Positions 1 through 7,059 of a stretch of DNA of 36,603 nt are shown here, piece by piece. The notes beneath the pieces are model-generated. The model did not search any database, was not told the origin of the DNA, and saw only the letters and a list, made by a program, of their open reading frames with translations. The position numbers were made by a program, and so were the translations under genes. Positions within the stretch are counted from its first letter, which is position 1; each line of letters opens with the position of its first letter. This stretch comes from JBOFCO01 sp051646105. Its GTDB lineage: Bacteria; Pseudomonadota; Alphaproteobacteria; Rhodobacterales; Rhodobacteraceae. The stretch spans positions 1 to 36,603 of the forward strand of contig JBOFCO010000076.1 in assembly GCA_051646105.1 (NCBI GenBank), given 5' to 3'.

Positions 1-365
1 AACGACAGGCACGCCCCCGCCATCATGTCGTTGACCGCCATGCCCAGCGTCAGCGGCAGACCCATGCCGCCGTGTTTTGAATCGGCGGCAATGGCAACCC
101 AGCCCCCGTCCCGGATCGCCGCATATCCTTCGGCATAACCCGGACTGGCGCGCACAATACCGTTTTCCATCCGCGCCGGGTGCAGGTCGCCCGCGCGTTG
201 CAGCGGGGCAAGAACATCGTCGCACAGCCGACCGGCTTCGGTCAGGATCGCCTCCGTCAGGTCGGGGGTCGCCTCGGCGTAGCGGTCGGTGGTGGCAACC
301 GCGCCATAGCCAACGACATGGTCCAGCAGAAAGCGAAGTTCCGAAACCGGGGCCTGATAGGGCAT
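1..365 (-). CDS. Acyl-CoA dehydrogenase, DmdC-like (N-terminal part, cut by window edge)
   Basis: Only the first 121 or so codons are visible; the gene runs off the left edge. The reading starts at an ATG (363-365) and gives MPYQAPVSELRFLLDHVV, the opening typical of the long acyl-CoA dehydrogenases that carry an extra N-terminal domain. It is followed by a stretch with HGGMGLPLTL, which belongs to the start of the flavoprotein core. From memory, the opening closely resembles DmdC, the 3-methylmercaptopropionyl-CoA dehydrogenase of the DMSP demethylation pathway in roseobacters, but several paralogues share it. The enzyme would be cytosolic, use FAD and oxidise an acyl-CoA. It is divergent from sua5 across about 130 bases. 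Family call is firm; substrate is inference. Confidence 0.85.
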   Translation of the reverse strand, partial: MPYQAPVSELRFLLDHVVGYGAVATTDRYAEATPDLTEAILTEAGRLCDDVLAPLQRAGDLHPARMENGIVRASPGYAEGYAAIRDGGWVAIAADSKHGGMGLPLTLGMAVNDMMAGACLS

Positions 366-497
366 GGCAACCTCATTGATGCCTTGGATTCGCGGGCGGG
401 GCGGCCTATCAAGCGCACAGTCCCTTCCCGCCAAAGCGGCAGCCGAACGCTATCCCATGAACCCGGCTCTTCAACCCTGACGCAGCGTCACTCGGTC

Positions 498-1466
498 ATG
501 AACAGCACACACCGCCACGCCGAACTTTTGCACGACGATGACCAGGGCATCGCACGCGGCGCAGAGCTGCTGCGTGGCGGTTGCCTCGTCGCTTTTCCGA
601 CCGAGACCGTCTATGGGCTGGGCGCGGACGCCCGCGATGACCGGGCCGTGGCACGGATCTATGCAGCCAAGAACCGGCCGGCGTTCAATCCCTTGATCGT
701 CCATCTGGCTACACCTGGCGCCGCGGCGACCTATGCACATCTGGATGACCATGCCGAACGGCTGGCGGCAGCTTTCTGGCCGGGGCCGCTAACGCTGGTG
801 CTGCCGCTGCGGCGCGATGCCGGGTTGTCCGAACTGGTGACAGCGGGAAATACCTCTGTGGCGCTGAGGGTGCCCGCGCATCCGCTTGCCGCGCGGCTTC
901 TGGCTGCGGCGGGCATTCCTGTTGCGGCCCCTTCGGCCAATCCGTCGGGGCGCGTCAGCCCGACGGAAGCCGCGCATGTGACTGCTTGGCTGGGCGACCG
1001 GGTCGATGCCGTGATCGATGGCGGCGCCTGCGCCGTAGGGGTGGAGTCGACGATTGTCGGCCTTGACGGGGCACCCGCCCTGCTGCGCCCCGGTGGTCTG
1101 CCTGTCGAGGCGATCGAGGACTGCCTTGGCACAAGACTTCCCCGCCCTGCAGACCCTGCACTGCCACAAGCCCCGGGGCAGCTTGCATCGCATTATGCGC
1201 CCCGCGCCCGTCTGCGCATGAACGCCGTGCAAACTGATGTGGGCGAGGTGTTCATAGGTTTCGGCCACGCGATGTTTCCGGCAGCGCTGAACCTGTCGGT
1301 GAATGGCGATCTGGTTGAGGCAGCGGCTAACCTGTTCCGCCATTTGCGTCAGGCCGATGATCTTGCCGGACCAAACGGCAGGATTGCGGTGGCCCCCGTG
1401 CCGCTGCACGGACTGGGTCTTGCGATCAACGACCGCCTGCGCCGTGCGTCAGCCCCAAGGGGATGA
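498..1466 (+). CDS. sua5: L-threonylcarbamoyladenylate synthase, Sua5 type
   Basis: Makes threonylcarbamoyl-AMP from threonine, bicarbonate and ATP, the first step of t6A37 modification of ANN-decoding tRNAs. The 322-residue protein has the YrdC fold at its N-terminus, with FPTETVYGLGADA (residues about 33-45), KNRPAFNPLIVH (58-69) and APSANPSGRVSPTEA. A C-terminal Sua5 extension distinguishes it from the short TsaC/YrdC form. The reading frame is open upstream to position 180, but ATG 498 is the first start that places the YrdC motifs at the usual distance from the N-terminus. The stop lies 9 bases before the stop of convergent yqgE. The tRNA-Thr gene at 34235 is one kind of substrate for this pathway. 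Confidence 0.93.
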   Translation: MNSTHRHAELLHDDDQGIARGAELLRGGCLVAFPTETVYGLGADARDDRAVARIYAAKNRPAFNPLIVHLATPGAAATYAHLDDHAERLAAAFWPGPLTLVLPLRRDAGLSELVTAGNTSVALRVPAHPLAARLLAAAGIPVAAPSANPSGRVSPTEAAHVTAWLGDRVDAVIDGGACAVGVESTIVGLDGAPALLRPGGLPVEAIEDCLGTRLPRPADPALPQAPGQLASHYAPRARLRMNAVQTDVGEVFIGFGHAMFPAALNLSVNGDLVEAAANLFRHLRQADDLAGPNGRIAVAPVPLHGLGLAINDRLRRASAPRG

Positions 1467-1475
1467 CCGACCAGT

Positions 1476-2051
1476 TCACGCATGCCCTGCTGCGGGCGAC
1501 AGTGCCAAAGGGTCGATGCCCAGCGTGCGCAGCGCGGCTTCCCACTTGCCGGAATCCGCACTGCCAAAGATCAGATCCTCGCTGGCATCCGCAGTCAGCC
1601 AGCCGTTCTGCATGATTTCCGTTTCCAGTTGCCCCGGCGCCCAGCCGGCATAGCCCAGCGCCAGGATGTAACGGGCCGGTCCCTGCCCCGCGCCGATGGC
1701 ATGCAGGATGTCAGCCGTCGCTGTCATCGAAAACTGCATGTCGACGCTCAGCGTGCCCGGACCGGGCGAGTAGTCAGGGCTGTGCAGCACAAAACCGCGA
1801 CCGGGTTCCACCGGGCCGCCAAACCGCGCCACTGCCATGGTGTCAACAGCATCGGTCGGAATCTCCATCTGCGCCAGAAGTTCGGTCAATGGCATGTCAG
1901 GACGGGGCTTGTTGATGATCAGACCCAGCGCGCCGCCTTCGGAATGCGCGCACATATAGATAACGCTTCGTTCAAAGCGCGGGTCGTCCATACCCGGCAT
2001 GGCAATAAGGACCTTACCGGTCAGATCAAGGTTGTCGTACGCCTGCATCAT
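1476..2051 (-). CDS. yqgE: YqgE/AlgH family protein (DUF179)
   Basis: A member of the YqgE/AlgH family, whose biochemical role is unsettled although the fold is known. Visible hallmarks are DLTGKVLIAMPGM near the start, RFERSVIYMCAHSEGGALGLIINK, RFGGPVEPGRGFVLH, and a C-terminal GYAGWAPGQLE block. The frame is open for 28 codons upstream, but the family starts at the M-M-Q-A-Y-D-N-L segment. Two adjacent ATGs (2049-2051 and 2046-2048) fit; the first is used here, giving 191 residues. It is convergent with sua5 and divergent from the DsbD-domain gene, so it is probably transcribed alone. Confidence 0.9.
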   Translation of the reverse strand: MMQAYDNLDLTGKVLIAMPGMDDPRFERSVIYMCAHSEGGALGLIINKPRPDMPLTELLAQMEIPTDAVDTMAVARFGGPVEPGRGFVLHSPDYSPGPGTLSVDMQFSMTATADILHAIGAGQGPARYILALGYAGWAPGQLETEIMQNGWLTADASEDLIFGSADSGKWEAALRTLGIDPLALSPAAGHA

Positions 2052-2162
2052 GAACCAAATGTGCCCCTGCGCGGGCCGCCATTCAAGTGCGATGCCACCG
2101 CCATACCGGTTCGTCGCCGGTTTGTTACTTTTCACCGGCTGTCCATCGCTTATGCTTCAAAC

Positions 2163-2975
2163 ATGAAATTGATCATCGCCCTGTTCCTGCTGGCTGCCCT
2201 GCCGGGTCATTTCCTTCCTGCTGCGGCGCAGGATGCGCTGCCGGATGGCATTGCCGAAGCACGTCTGCTGCCGGGCTGGCGCAATGACGACGGCACACAT
2301 ATTGCCGCATTGCACCTGAAGATGGAGTCTGGCTGGCACACCTATTGGCGCGCACCGGGAGAGGCAGGCATCCCGCCACGTTTCGCTTTCGAAGGGTCCG
2401 GTAACCTTAAAGCGGTGGCCTATCACTGGCCCCGGCCCCGCGTGTTCATCCAGAACGGCATGCAGACGCTGGGCTATGACGGTGATGTGGTCCTGCCGGT
2501 GCGGTTGACGGCGCGCGATCCGGGCGCCCCTATCGCCGTCGAAGCTGCCATCGACATGGGGGTGTGCAAGGATATCTGTGTGCCCGTTGCCCTGCGGCTC
2601 CGGGCCGATTTGCCCGTTGGTGGTCCATCGGATCCGGCGATCATGCGTGCGCTGGACAGCCAGCCGCGCAGCGGCAAGTCCGCCGGATTGCGCGGGATAA
2701 GCTGTGCGGTAGAACCTATTTCGGACGGACTGCGGGTGACGGCAAGCATAGACCTGCCCGACCTTGCCGGGGAGGAGGTTGCTGTGATCGAAGCCAGCGA
2801 TCCGGCCATCTGGGTTTCTACGCCACATACAAGGCGCGAACAGGGCCTGCTTGTTGCCACTGCCGATATGGTTCCACCCGACGGCCAGCCGTTTGCGCTG
2901 GACCGGGGAGGGGTGCGGATCACCGTGATCGGCAGCGGCGATTCCGTCGAAATCCTGGGATGTCCGGCGGGATAG
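2163..2975 (+). CDS. Stand-alone DsbD N-terminal-domain protein, periplasmic
   Basis: A 270-residue secreted protein. Residues 1-22 form a signal peptide with a hydrophobic core and AAA before the likely cleavage site. The mature part resembles the periplasmic alpha domain of the disulfide reductase DsbD (DsbC/DsbD_N family): GWHTYWRAPGEAGIPP (57-72), and GVCKDICVPV (133-142) with the Cys135/Cys139 pair. The membrane and thioredoxin domains of full DsbD are absent, so this is a single-domain protein that could pass electrons to, or receive them from, a separate CcdA/DsbD-type partner. The frame is open far upstream; ATG 2163 is chosen because it begins the signal peptide. It ends 2 bases before the convergent moaB stop. 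Confidence 0.85.
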   Translation: MKLIIALFLLAALPGHFLPAAAQDALPDGIAEARLLPGWRNDDGTHIAALHLKMESGWHTYWRAPGEAGIPPRFAFEGSGNLKAVAYHWPRPRVFIQNGMQTLGYDGDVVLPVRLTARDPGAPIAVEAAIDMGVCKDICVPVALRLRADLPVGGPSDPAIMRALDSQPRSGKSAGLRGISCAVEPISDGLRVTASIDLPDLAGEEVAVIEASDPAIWVSTPHTRREQGLLVATADMVPPDGQPFALDRGGVRITVIGSGDSVEILGCPAG

Positions 2976-2977
2976 CG

Positions 2978-3508
2978 TTATTTCCGGCGCTTGTGTTCTT
3001 CCAGCCTTGGCAGGATTTCCACAAAGTTGCAGGGCATGTGCCGATAGTCGAGCTGCTTCGACAGAATTTCATCCCATGCGTCGCGGCAGGCACCCGGGCT
3101 GCCCGGCAGCGCAAACAGATAGGTGCCCCCGGCCACACCCGCACAGGCGCGGCTTTGCACCGCGCTTGTCCCGATCTTGCCCATCGACACAATGGCAAAG
3201 ATTGTGCCAAAGGCCTCGATTTCCTTCTCATAGACATCGCGATGCGCTTCCACCGTGACATCCCGACCGGTCAGCCCGGTACCGCCGGTGGTCAGCACCA
3301 CATCAACGCCGGGATCGGCCACCCATTCCCGCAGCTTTGCGGCAATCGTGGCACGGTCATCGGGCAGGATATCGCGCGCGGCCAGCATATGCCCGGCTGC
3401 CGTCAGCCGTTCCACGAGCGTATCGCCGGATCGGTCCTCGGCGGGGCCGCGCGTATCCGACAGCGTCAGAACCGCGATGCGGACCGGAATGAATTCGCGC
3501 ACACTCAT
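2978..3508 (-). CDS. moaB: Molybdenum cofactor biosynthesis protein MoaB
   Basis: A MoaB/MogA-fold protein of 176 residues that adenylylates molybdopterin, or takes part in that step, before molybdenum insertion. Characteristic segments are VRIAVLTLSDTR near the N-terminus, VLTTGGTGLTGRDVTVEA around the middle (the MPT-binding TGGTG loop), and FALPGSPGAC toward the C-terminus. The start ATG (3506-3508) overlaps the stop of the upstream uracil-DNA glycosylase gene in an ATGA arrangement, so the two are co-translated. Moco genes moaD and moaE lie 12 kb away, and the molybdenum formate dehydrogenase is a likely customer. Confidence 0.93.
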   Translation of the reverse strand: MSVREFIPVRIAVLTLSDTRGPAEDRSGDTLVERLTAAGHMLAARDILPDDRATIAAKLREWVADPGVDVVLTTGGTGLTGRDVTVEAHRDVYEKEIEAFGTIFAIVSMGKIGTSAVQSRACAGVAGGTYLFALPGSPGACRDAWDEILSKQLDYRHMPCNFVEILPRLEEHKRRK

Positions 3509-4335
3509 GCCCCACCCCTCGAAGTGTCCAGTCTTGCGCGGATCGCCAGCAGATCGGCCCAGGCCTCTCTCTTCGCGATCGGATTGCGCAGCAGATAGGC
3601 CGGGTGCGTCATCGGCATCGCATCGATCCCTGCCACCTGCCGCCAGTTGCCGCGCAGCTTCAGGATGCCACGCGTGCCCAACAGTGCGGCGCAGGGCGTG
3701 TTGCCCATGAACACAAGCAGATCGGGGTCTATCAGCGCGATATGGCGCAGCACAAACGGCTTCATCATCGCCATTTCCGCCGGTTCCGGATCGCGGTTTC
3801 CCGGAGGTCGCCATGGCAGGATGTTGGTGATGTAAAGCGCATTTTCCGGCGCGGGGGATGTGCGCGCCAAGCCGATGGCGGCAAACATCCTGTCCAGAAG
3901 CTGCCCCGCCGCACCGACAAACGGCTTGCCTGCGATGTCCTCCTCCCGGCCGGGCGCCTCGCCCACAATCATCACGCGCGCCTGCGGGTTGCCATCGGCA
4001 AAGACAAACGACCGCGCGCCGTTCTTCAGCTCGCAATGGGCGAAAGCGGATTGCAAACCGGCGAGTTCCTCAAGCGTGCCAGCCCGCGCCGCCAATGCTT
4101 CCGCTTCGGCAACAGGATCGGCAGAGGGGGCGGATGGCATGGTCTTGGGCGGCGCGGGAGCAGGACGATCCGCAACAACCGCCGACGCTCTCGCATCGAC
4201 ACGCGCCGTGCTTACAGGCAGCGCATAGCGATCCACCGGCGCATCTTCCAGCGCATCGGTCACACCGCATTCAACCTGCCACTCCAGCAGGGCAAGCGCC
4301 GTGCGCGCACCTATCTGATCCACTGCGATTCCCAT
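3505..4335 (-). CDS. Family-4-like uracil-DNA glycosylase lacking most iron-sulfur ligands
   Basis: A 276-residue member of the uracil-DNA glycosylase superfamily, expected to remove uracil from DNA. Residues 1-80 are a poorly conserved, Ala/Pro-rich extension. The catalytic core contains VGEAPGREEDIAGKPFVG (124-141), WRPPGNRDP (175-183) and the second motif HPAYLLR (244-250). Classical family-4 enzymes hold a 4Fe-4S cluster with four Cys. Compared from memory with the Thermotoga enzyme, only Cys101 matches a ligand; the other positions are Phe98, Trp175 and Met191. It is therefore probably cluster-free, like a subset of alphaproteobacterial relatives. Upstream it is divergent from the kamA-like gene, and downstream it overlaps moaB. 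Confidence 0.85.
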   Translation of the reverse strand: MGIAVDQIGARTALALLEWQVECGVTDALEDAPVDRYALPVSTARVDARASAVVADRPAPAPPKTMPSAPSADPVAEAEALAARAGTLEELAGLQSAFAHCELKNGARSFVFADGNPQARVMIVGEAPGREEDIAGKPFVGAAGQLLDRMFAAIGLARTSPAPENALYITNILPWRPPGNRDPEPAEMAMMKPFVLRHIALIDPDLLVFMGNTPCAALLGTRGILKLRGNWRQVAGIDAMPMTHPAYLLRNPIAKREAWADLLAIRARLDTSRGGA

Positions 4336-4416
4336 AAGGCAAACCTAGGGCTGGGGGTGGACAACAGCAAGCAAAGCCCTTTGCCTTTCGCTCTGCATCC
4401 CCTATGACGCCTCGCC

Positions 4417-5463
4417 ATGACGGTTGCCCCGCCCACAACACCCAAGGCCCTGACCACCCTGTCCGCGCTGAAGGCGGCGGGGCTGGTGGCGCAGGATGCT
4501 GGGCTTGAAGATGTGGCGGAGACTTTCCGCATCCGGCTGTCCCCCGCCATGCGTGGCGCAATCGCCAACCCGGACGATCCTGTTGCCCGGCAGTTCCTGC
4601 CTACGGCGGCGGAACGAAGCATCGGCCCCGAGGAACTGCACGACCCGATCGGCGACCGCACCCATGAAATCGCGCCGGGGCTGACGCACCGCTACCCCGA
4701 CCGTGCCATCCTTGCCGTGACGCAGGCGTGTGAGGTTTATTGCCGCTTCTGCTTTCGCCGCGAAACGGTGGGGGCATCCGGCCCGCTGCCGGAAACACAG
4801 CTTGCGCAAGCGCTGGATGCCATCGCCCGCACCCCCGCGATCCGCGAAATCATCCTGACCGGGGGCGATCCGTTCAGCCTGTCCTCCCGCCGCATTGCCG
4901 ACATCGTCACCCGCCTTGCCGCGATAAAGCATGTCGAGGTGCTGCGCGTTCACACCCGCGTGCCGGTGGTGGCCCCGGACCGGATCACGACTGCGTTGGT
5001 GGATGCGCTGAACCTGCACCCCGCGCCTTGGGTGGTGATCCACACCAACCACGCGCAGGAACTGACCCCCGCCGCGCTGGAAGCCCTGTCGCGCCTGAAC
5101 CGGGCCGGTATTCCGCTTCTGTCGCAGACCGTGCTGCTGCGCGGCGTCAACGACAGCGCCGATGCGCTGGAAACCCTGTTCCGCGCGCTGATCCGGGCGC
5201 GGGTGAAGCCCTATTACCTGCATCATTGCGACCTTGCGCGGGGGGCGGGCCATTTCCGCACCACGATCGCCGAAGGACAGGCGATCATGGCGGAACTCAA
5301 GCGTCGCCTGTCGGGCACGGCGCTGCCCACCTACGTGCTCGACATTCCCGGCGGCCACGGCAAGGTTCCCATTGGCCCCGCCTATCTGGAAGCCACGCGC
5401 GCGGGCTGGAACGTCACTGACCCCAACGGCAACCGGCATAGCTATCAAGACCCGCAAAGATAG
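4417..5463 (+). CDS. KamA/EpmB-family radical SAM lysine 2,3-aminomutase-like protein
   Basis: A 348-residue radical SAM, PLP-dependent enzyme. The 4Fe-4S motif is Cys105-x3-Cys109-x2-Cys112, within QACEVYCRFCFRRE. GGDPFSLS follows as the SAM-binding GGE-like strand. The PLP lysine is expected at Lys316 in PGGHGKVPIG. The C-terminal cysteine cluster that binds zinc in clostridial KamA is missing, and the length matches EpmB, which converts lysine to beta-lysine for EF-P modification. No epmA or efp gene is visible, so free-lysine versus EF-P-related activity cannot be decided. It is divergent from the UDG gene and followed by pyrB after 67 bases. Confidence 0.85.
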   Translation: MTVAPPTTPKALTTLSALKAAGLVAQDAGLEDVAETFRIRLSPAMRGAIANPDDPVARQFLPTAAERSIGPEELHDPIGDRTHEIAPGLTHRYPDRAILAVTQACEVYCRFCFRRETVGASGPLPETQLAQALDAIARTPAIREIILTGGDPFSLSSRRIADIVTRLAAIKHVEVLRVHTRVPVVAPDRITTALVDALNLHPAPWVVIHTNHAQELTPAALEALSRLNRAGIPLLSQTVLLRGVNDSADALETLFRALIRARVKPYYLHHCDLARGAGHFRTTIAEGQAIMAELKRRLSGTALPTYVLDIPGGHGKVPIGPAYLEATRAGWNVTDPNGNRHSYQDPQR

Positions 5464-5530
5464 CCCCGAAACCCGTTGCCCGCCCCGCCCCCATTTGCCA
5501 TAAGCGCGGCATCATGGTCAGGGGCCGCCG

Positions 5531-6493
5531 ATGAGCTTTCGCGCACGCCATCTTCTGGGGATCGAACATCTGGCCCCCGATGAAATCCGCACCATCCTTG
5601 ATCTTGCAGATACCTATGTCGACCTGAACCGCCGCACGGTGAAACGCGCCGGCGCGCTGGAAGGCATGACCCAGATCAACATGTTCTTCGAAAACTCCAC
5701 CCGCACGCAGGCCAGCTTTGAACTGGCGGGCAAACGCTTGGGCGCGGATGTGATGAACATGTCGGTGGCGCAGTCGTCGGTGAAAAAGGGCGAAACCCTC
5801 ATCGACACCGCGCTGACGCTGAACGCCATGCACCCCGACCTGCTGGTGGTGCGGCATGGCGCGTCGGGCGCGGTGAACCTGCTGGCTTCGAAAGTGAATT
5901 GCGCGGTTCTGAACGCGGGCGACGGGCGGCACGAACACCCGACGCAGGCGCTTCTGGATGCGCTGACCATCCGCCGCGCCAAGGGCCGGATTCAGCGACT
6001 GACCGTGGCGATTTGCGGCGACATCGCCCATTCCCGCGTGGCGCGGTCGAACCTGATCCTGCTGGGCAAGATGGAAAACCGCATCCGCCTGGTGGCGCCA
6101 CCCACGCTGATGCCGGCGGGGGTGCAGGAGTTCGGCTGCGAGTTGTACGACGACATGGCGGCGGGGCTGGACGGTGCCGATGTGGTGATGATGCTGCGGC
6201 TTCAGAAGGAACGGATGGACGGCGGTTTCATCCCGTCGGAGCGTGAATATTTCCACCGCTTCGGTCTGGATGCCGAGAAGCTGGCCCATGCCAAGCCCGA
6301 CGCCATCGTGATGCACCCGGGGCCCATGAACCGGGGGGTGGAGATCGATGGCGAAATCGCCGACGACATCAACCGTTCGGTCATCCAGGAGCAGGTCGAA
6401 ATGGGCGTCGCCGTGCGCATGGCCTGCATGGATTTGCTCGCGCGGAACTTGAAAGCGGAGCGAGGGGCGAAGGCGGCGGGGGTGGTGGTGTGA
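5531..6493 (+). CDS. pyrB: Aspartate carbamoyltransferase catalytic subunit
   Basis: Catalyses carbamoyl phosphate plus aspartate to carbamoyl aspartate, the committed step of pyrimidine synthesis. The 320-residue length is normal. The carbamoyl-phosphate loop STRT is at residues 56-59, the swung-loop Ser/Lys segment SSVKKGET at about 82-89, and HPTQALLD begins at 136. No pyrI regulatory gene is present. Its stop overlaps the GTG start of a low-GC gene, and the pyrX-like pseudo-dihydroorotase follows. This suggests an ATCase whose assembly depends on the inactive DHOase, as known for the PyrB-PyrX enzymes of Pseudomonas. Confidence 0.96.
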   Translation: MSFRARHLLGIEHLAPDEIRTILDLADTYVDLNRRTVKRAGALEGMTQINMFFENSTRTQASFELAGKRLGADVMNMSVAQSSVKKGETLIDTALTLNAMHPDLLVVRHGASGAVNLLASKVNCAVLNAGDGRHEHPTQALLDALTIRRAKGRIQRLTVAICGDIAHSRVARSNLILLGKMENRIRLVAPPTLMPAGVQEFGCELYDDMAAGLDGADVVMMLRLQKERMDGGFIPSEREYFHRFGLDAEKLAHAKPDAIVMHPGPMNRGVEIDGEIADDINRSVIQEQVEMGVAVRMACMDLLARNLKAERGAKAAGVVV

Positions 6494-7059
6494 AGGACTT
6501 CGTCGCAGATTTCCCTTCGAGCGTTCTGACCACAACTGAACGTGTCCTTCTGTATGTACCTCGGCCATCCCGCACCGAAAGTCTCAAGACTCTTCGCGTG
6601 ACCGCCATCATTGCGGCGATTGGAGTAGCTATAGTGTTTTTTGCCGTTCATACACATAGCGAGCATTCAGGCGTATTGGCGGTGCTTGGCCTGCTTATCG
6701 GTCCCTATTTCTTTGTTCTATGGCTCCGCAGTGCCAAGACGCATTTTGTACTGACCAATGAAAGAGCACTACGGTTCGTCGGCAATAATTTGATTGACGA
6801 CTTCGGCTGGAGGACAAGTGAGAGTCCGATACTGCTCGAGCATGGCCAACTTGTTTCTGATCCTATTCTTGCGATGGAACGGAAAATGTGGAGCCGTGCG
6901 AACGTCTGTCTGAGGTTGCGAGCGAAGCGCCCGTTCTCATGGAAGCGATATATTCTTGGTGGTGACCGAGGCATATTGCCGATCCCCAACAGGTTGGCAG
7001 GTCCAAGCGTGCAGGAAGTCTTCGAAATCTCCCATCGCGCATGGCTGGCAGCCCAATGA
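6490..7059 (+). CDS. Hypothetical two-TM membrane protein inserted between pyrB and pyrX
   Basis: I do not recognise a named family. The GTG start overlaps the pyrB stop, and the gene's own stop overlaps the ATG of the next gene, so it is translationally coupled on both sides. The 189-residue product has two likely membrane helices (about residues 36-54 and 61-76), then a soluble part with HFVLTNERALRF. That segment is reminiscent of bacterial PH-like domains of the YdbS/YdbT type, but this is weak. Base composition is distinctly different: a hand count of 6601-6960 gives 180 GC in 360 bases (50%), against 41/60 in a sample line (7201-7260) of the gene that follows. This suggests a later arrival in the operon. 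Confidence 0.7.
   Translation: MKDFVADFPSSVLTTTERVLLYVPRPSRTESLKTLRVTAIIAAIGVAIVFFAVHTHSEHSGVLAVLGLLIGPYFFVLWLRSAKTHFVLTNERALRFVGNNLIDDFGWRTSESPILLEHGQLVSDPILAMERKMWSRANVCLRLRAKRPFSWKRYILGGDRGILPIPNRLAGPSVQEVFEISHRAWLAAQ

Noticed and set aside
2119..2162. Promoter-like TTTTCA ... TATGCT before the DsbD-domain gene
   Set aside because: The -10-like element lies only a few bases from the ATG and the -35 match is weak, so it is not reported as a promoter.
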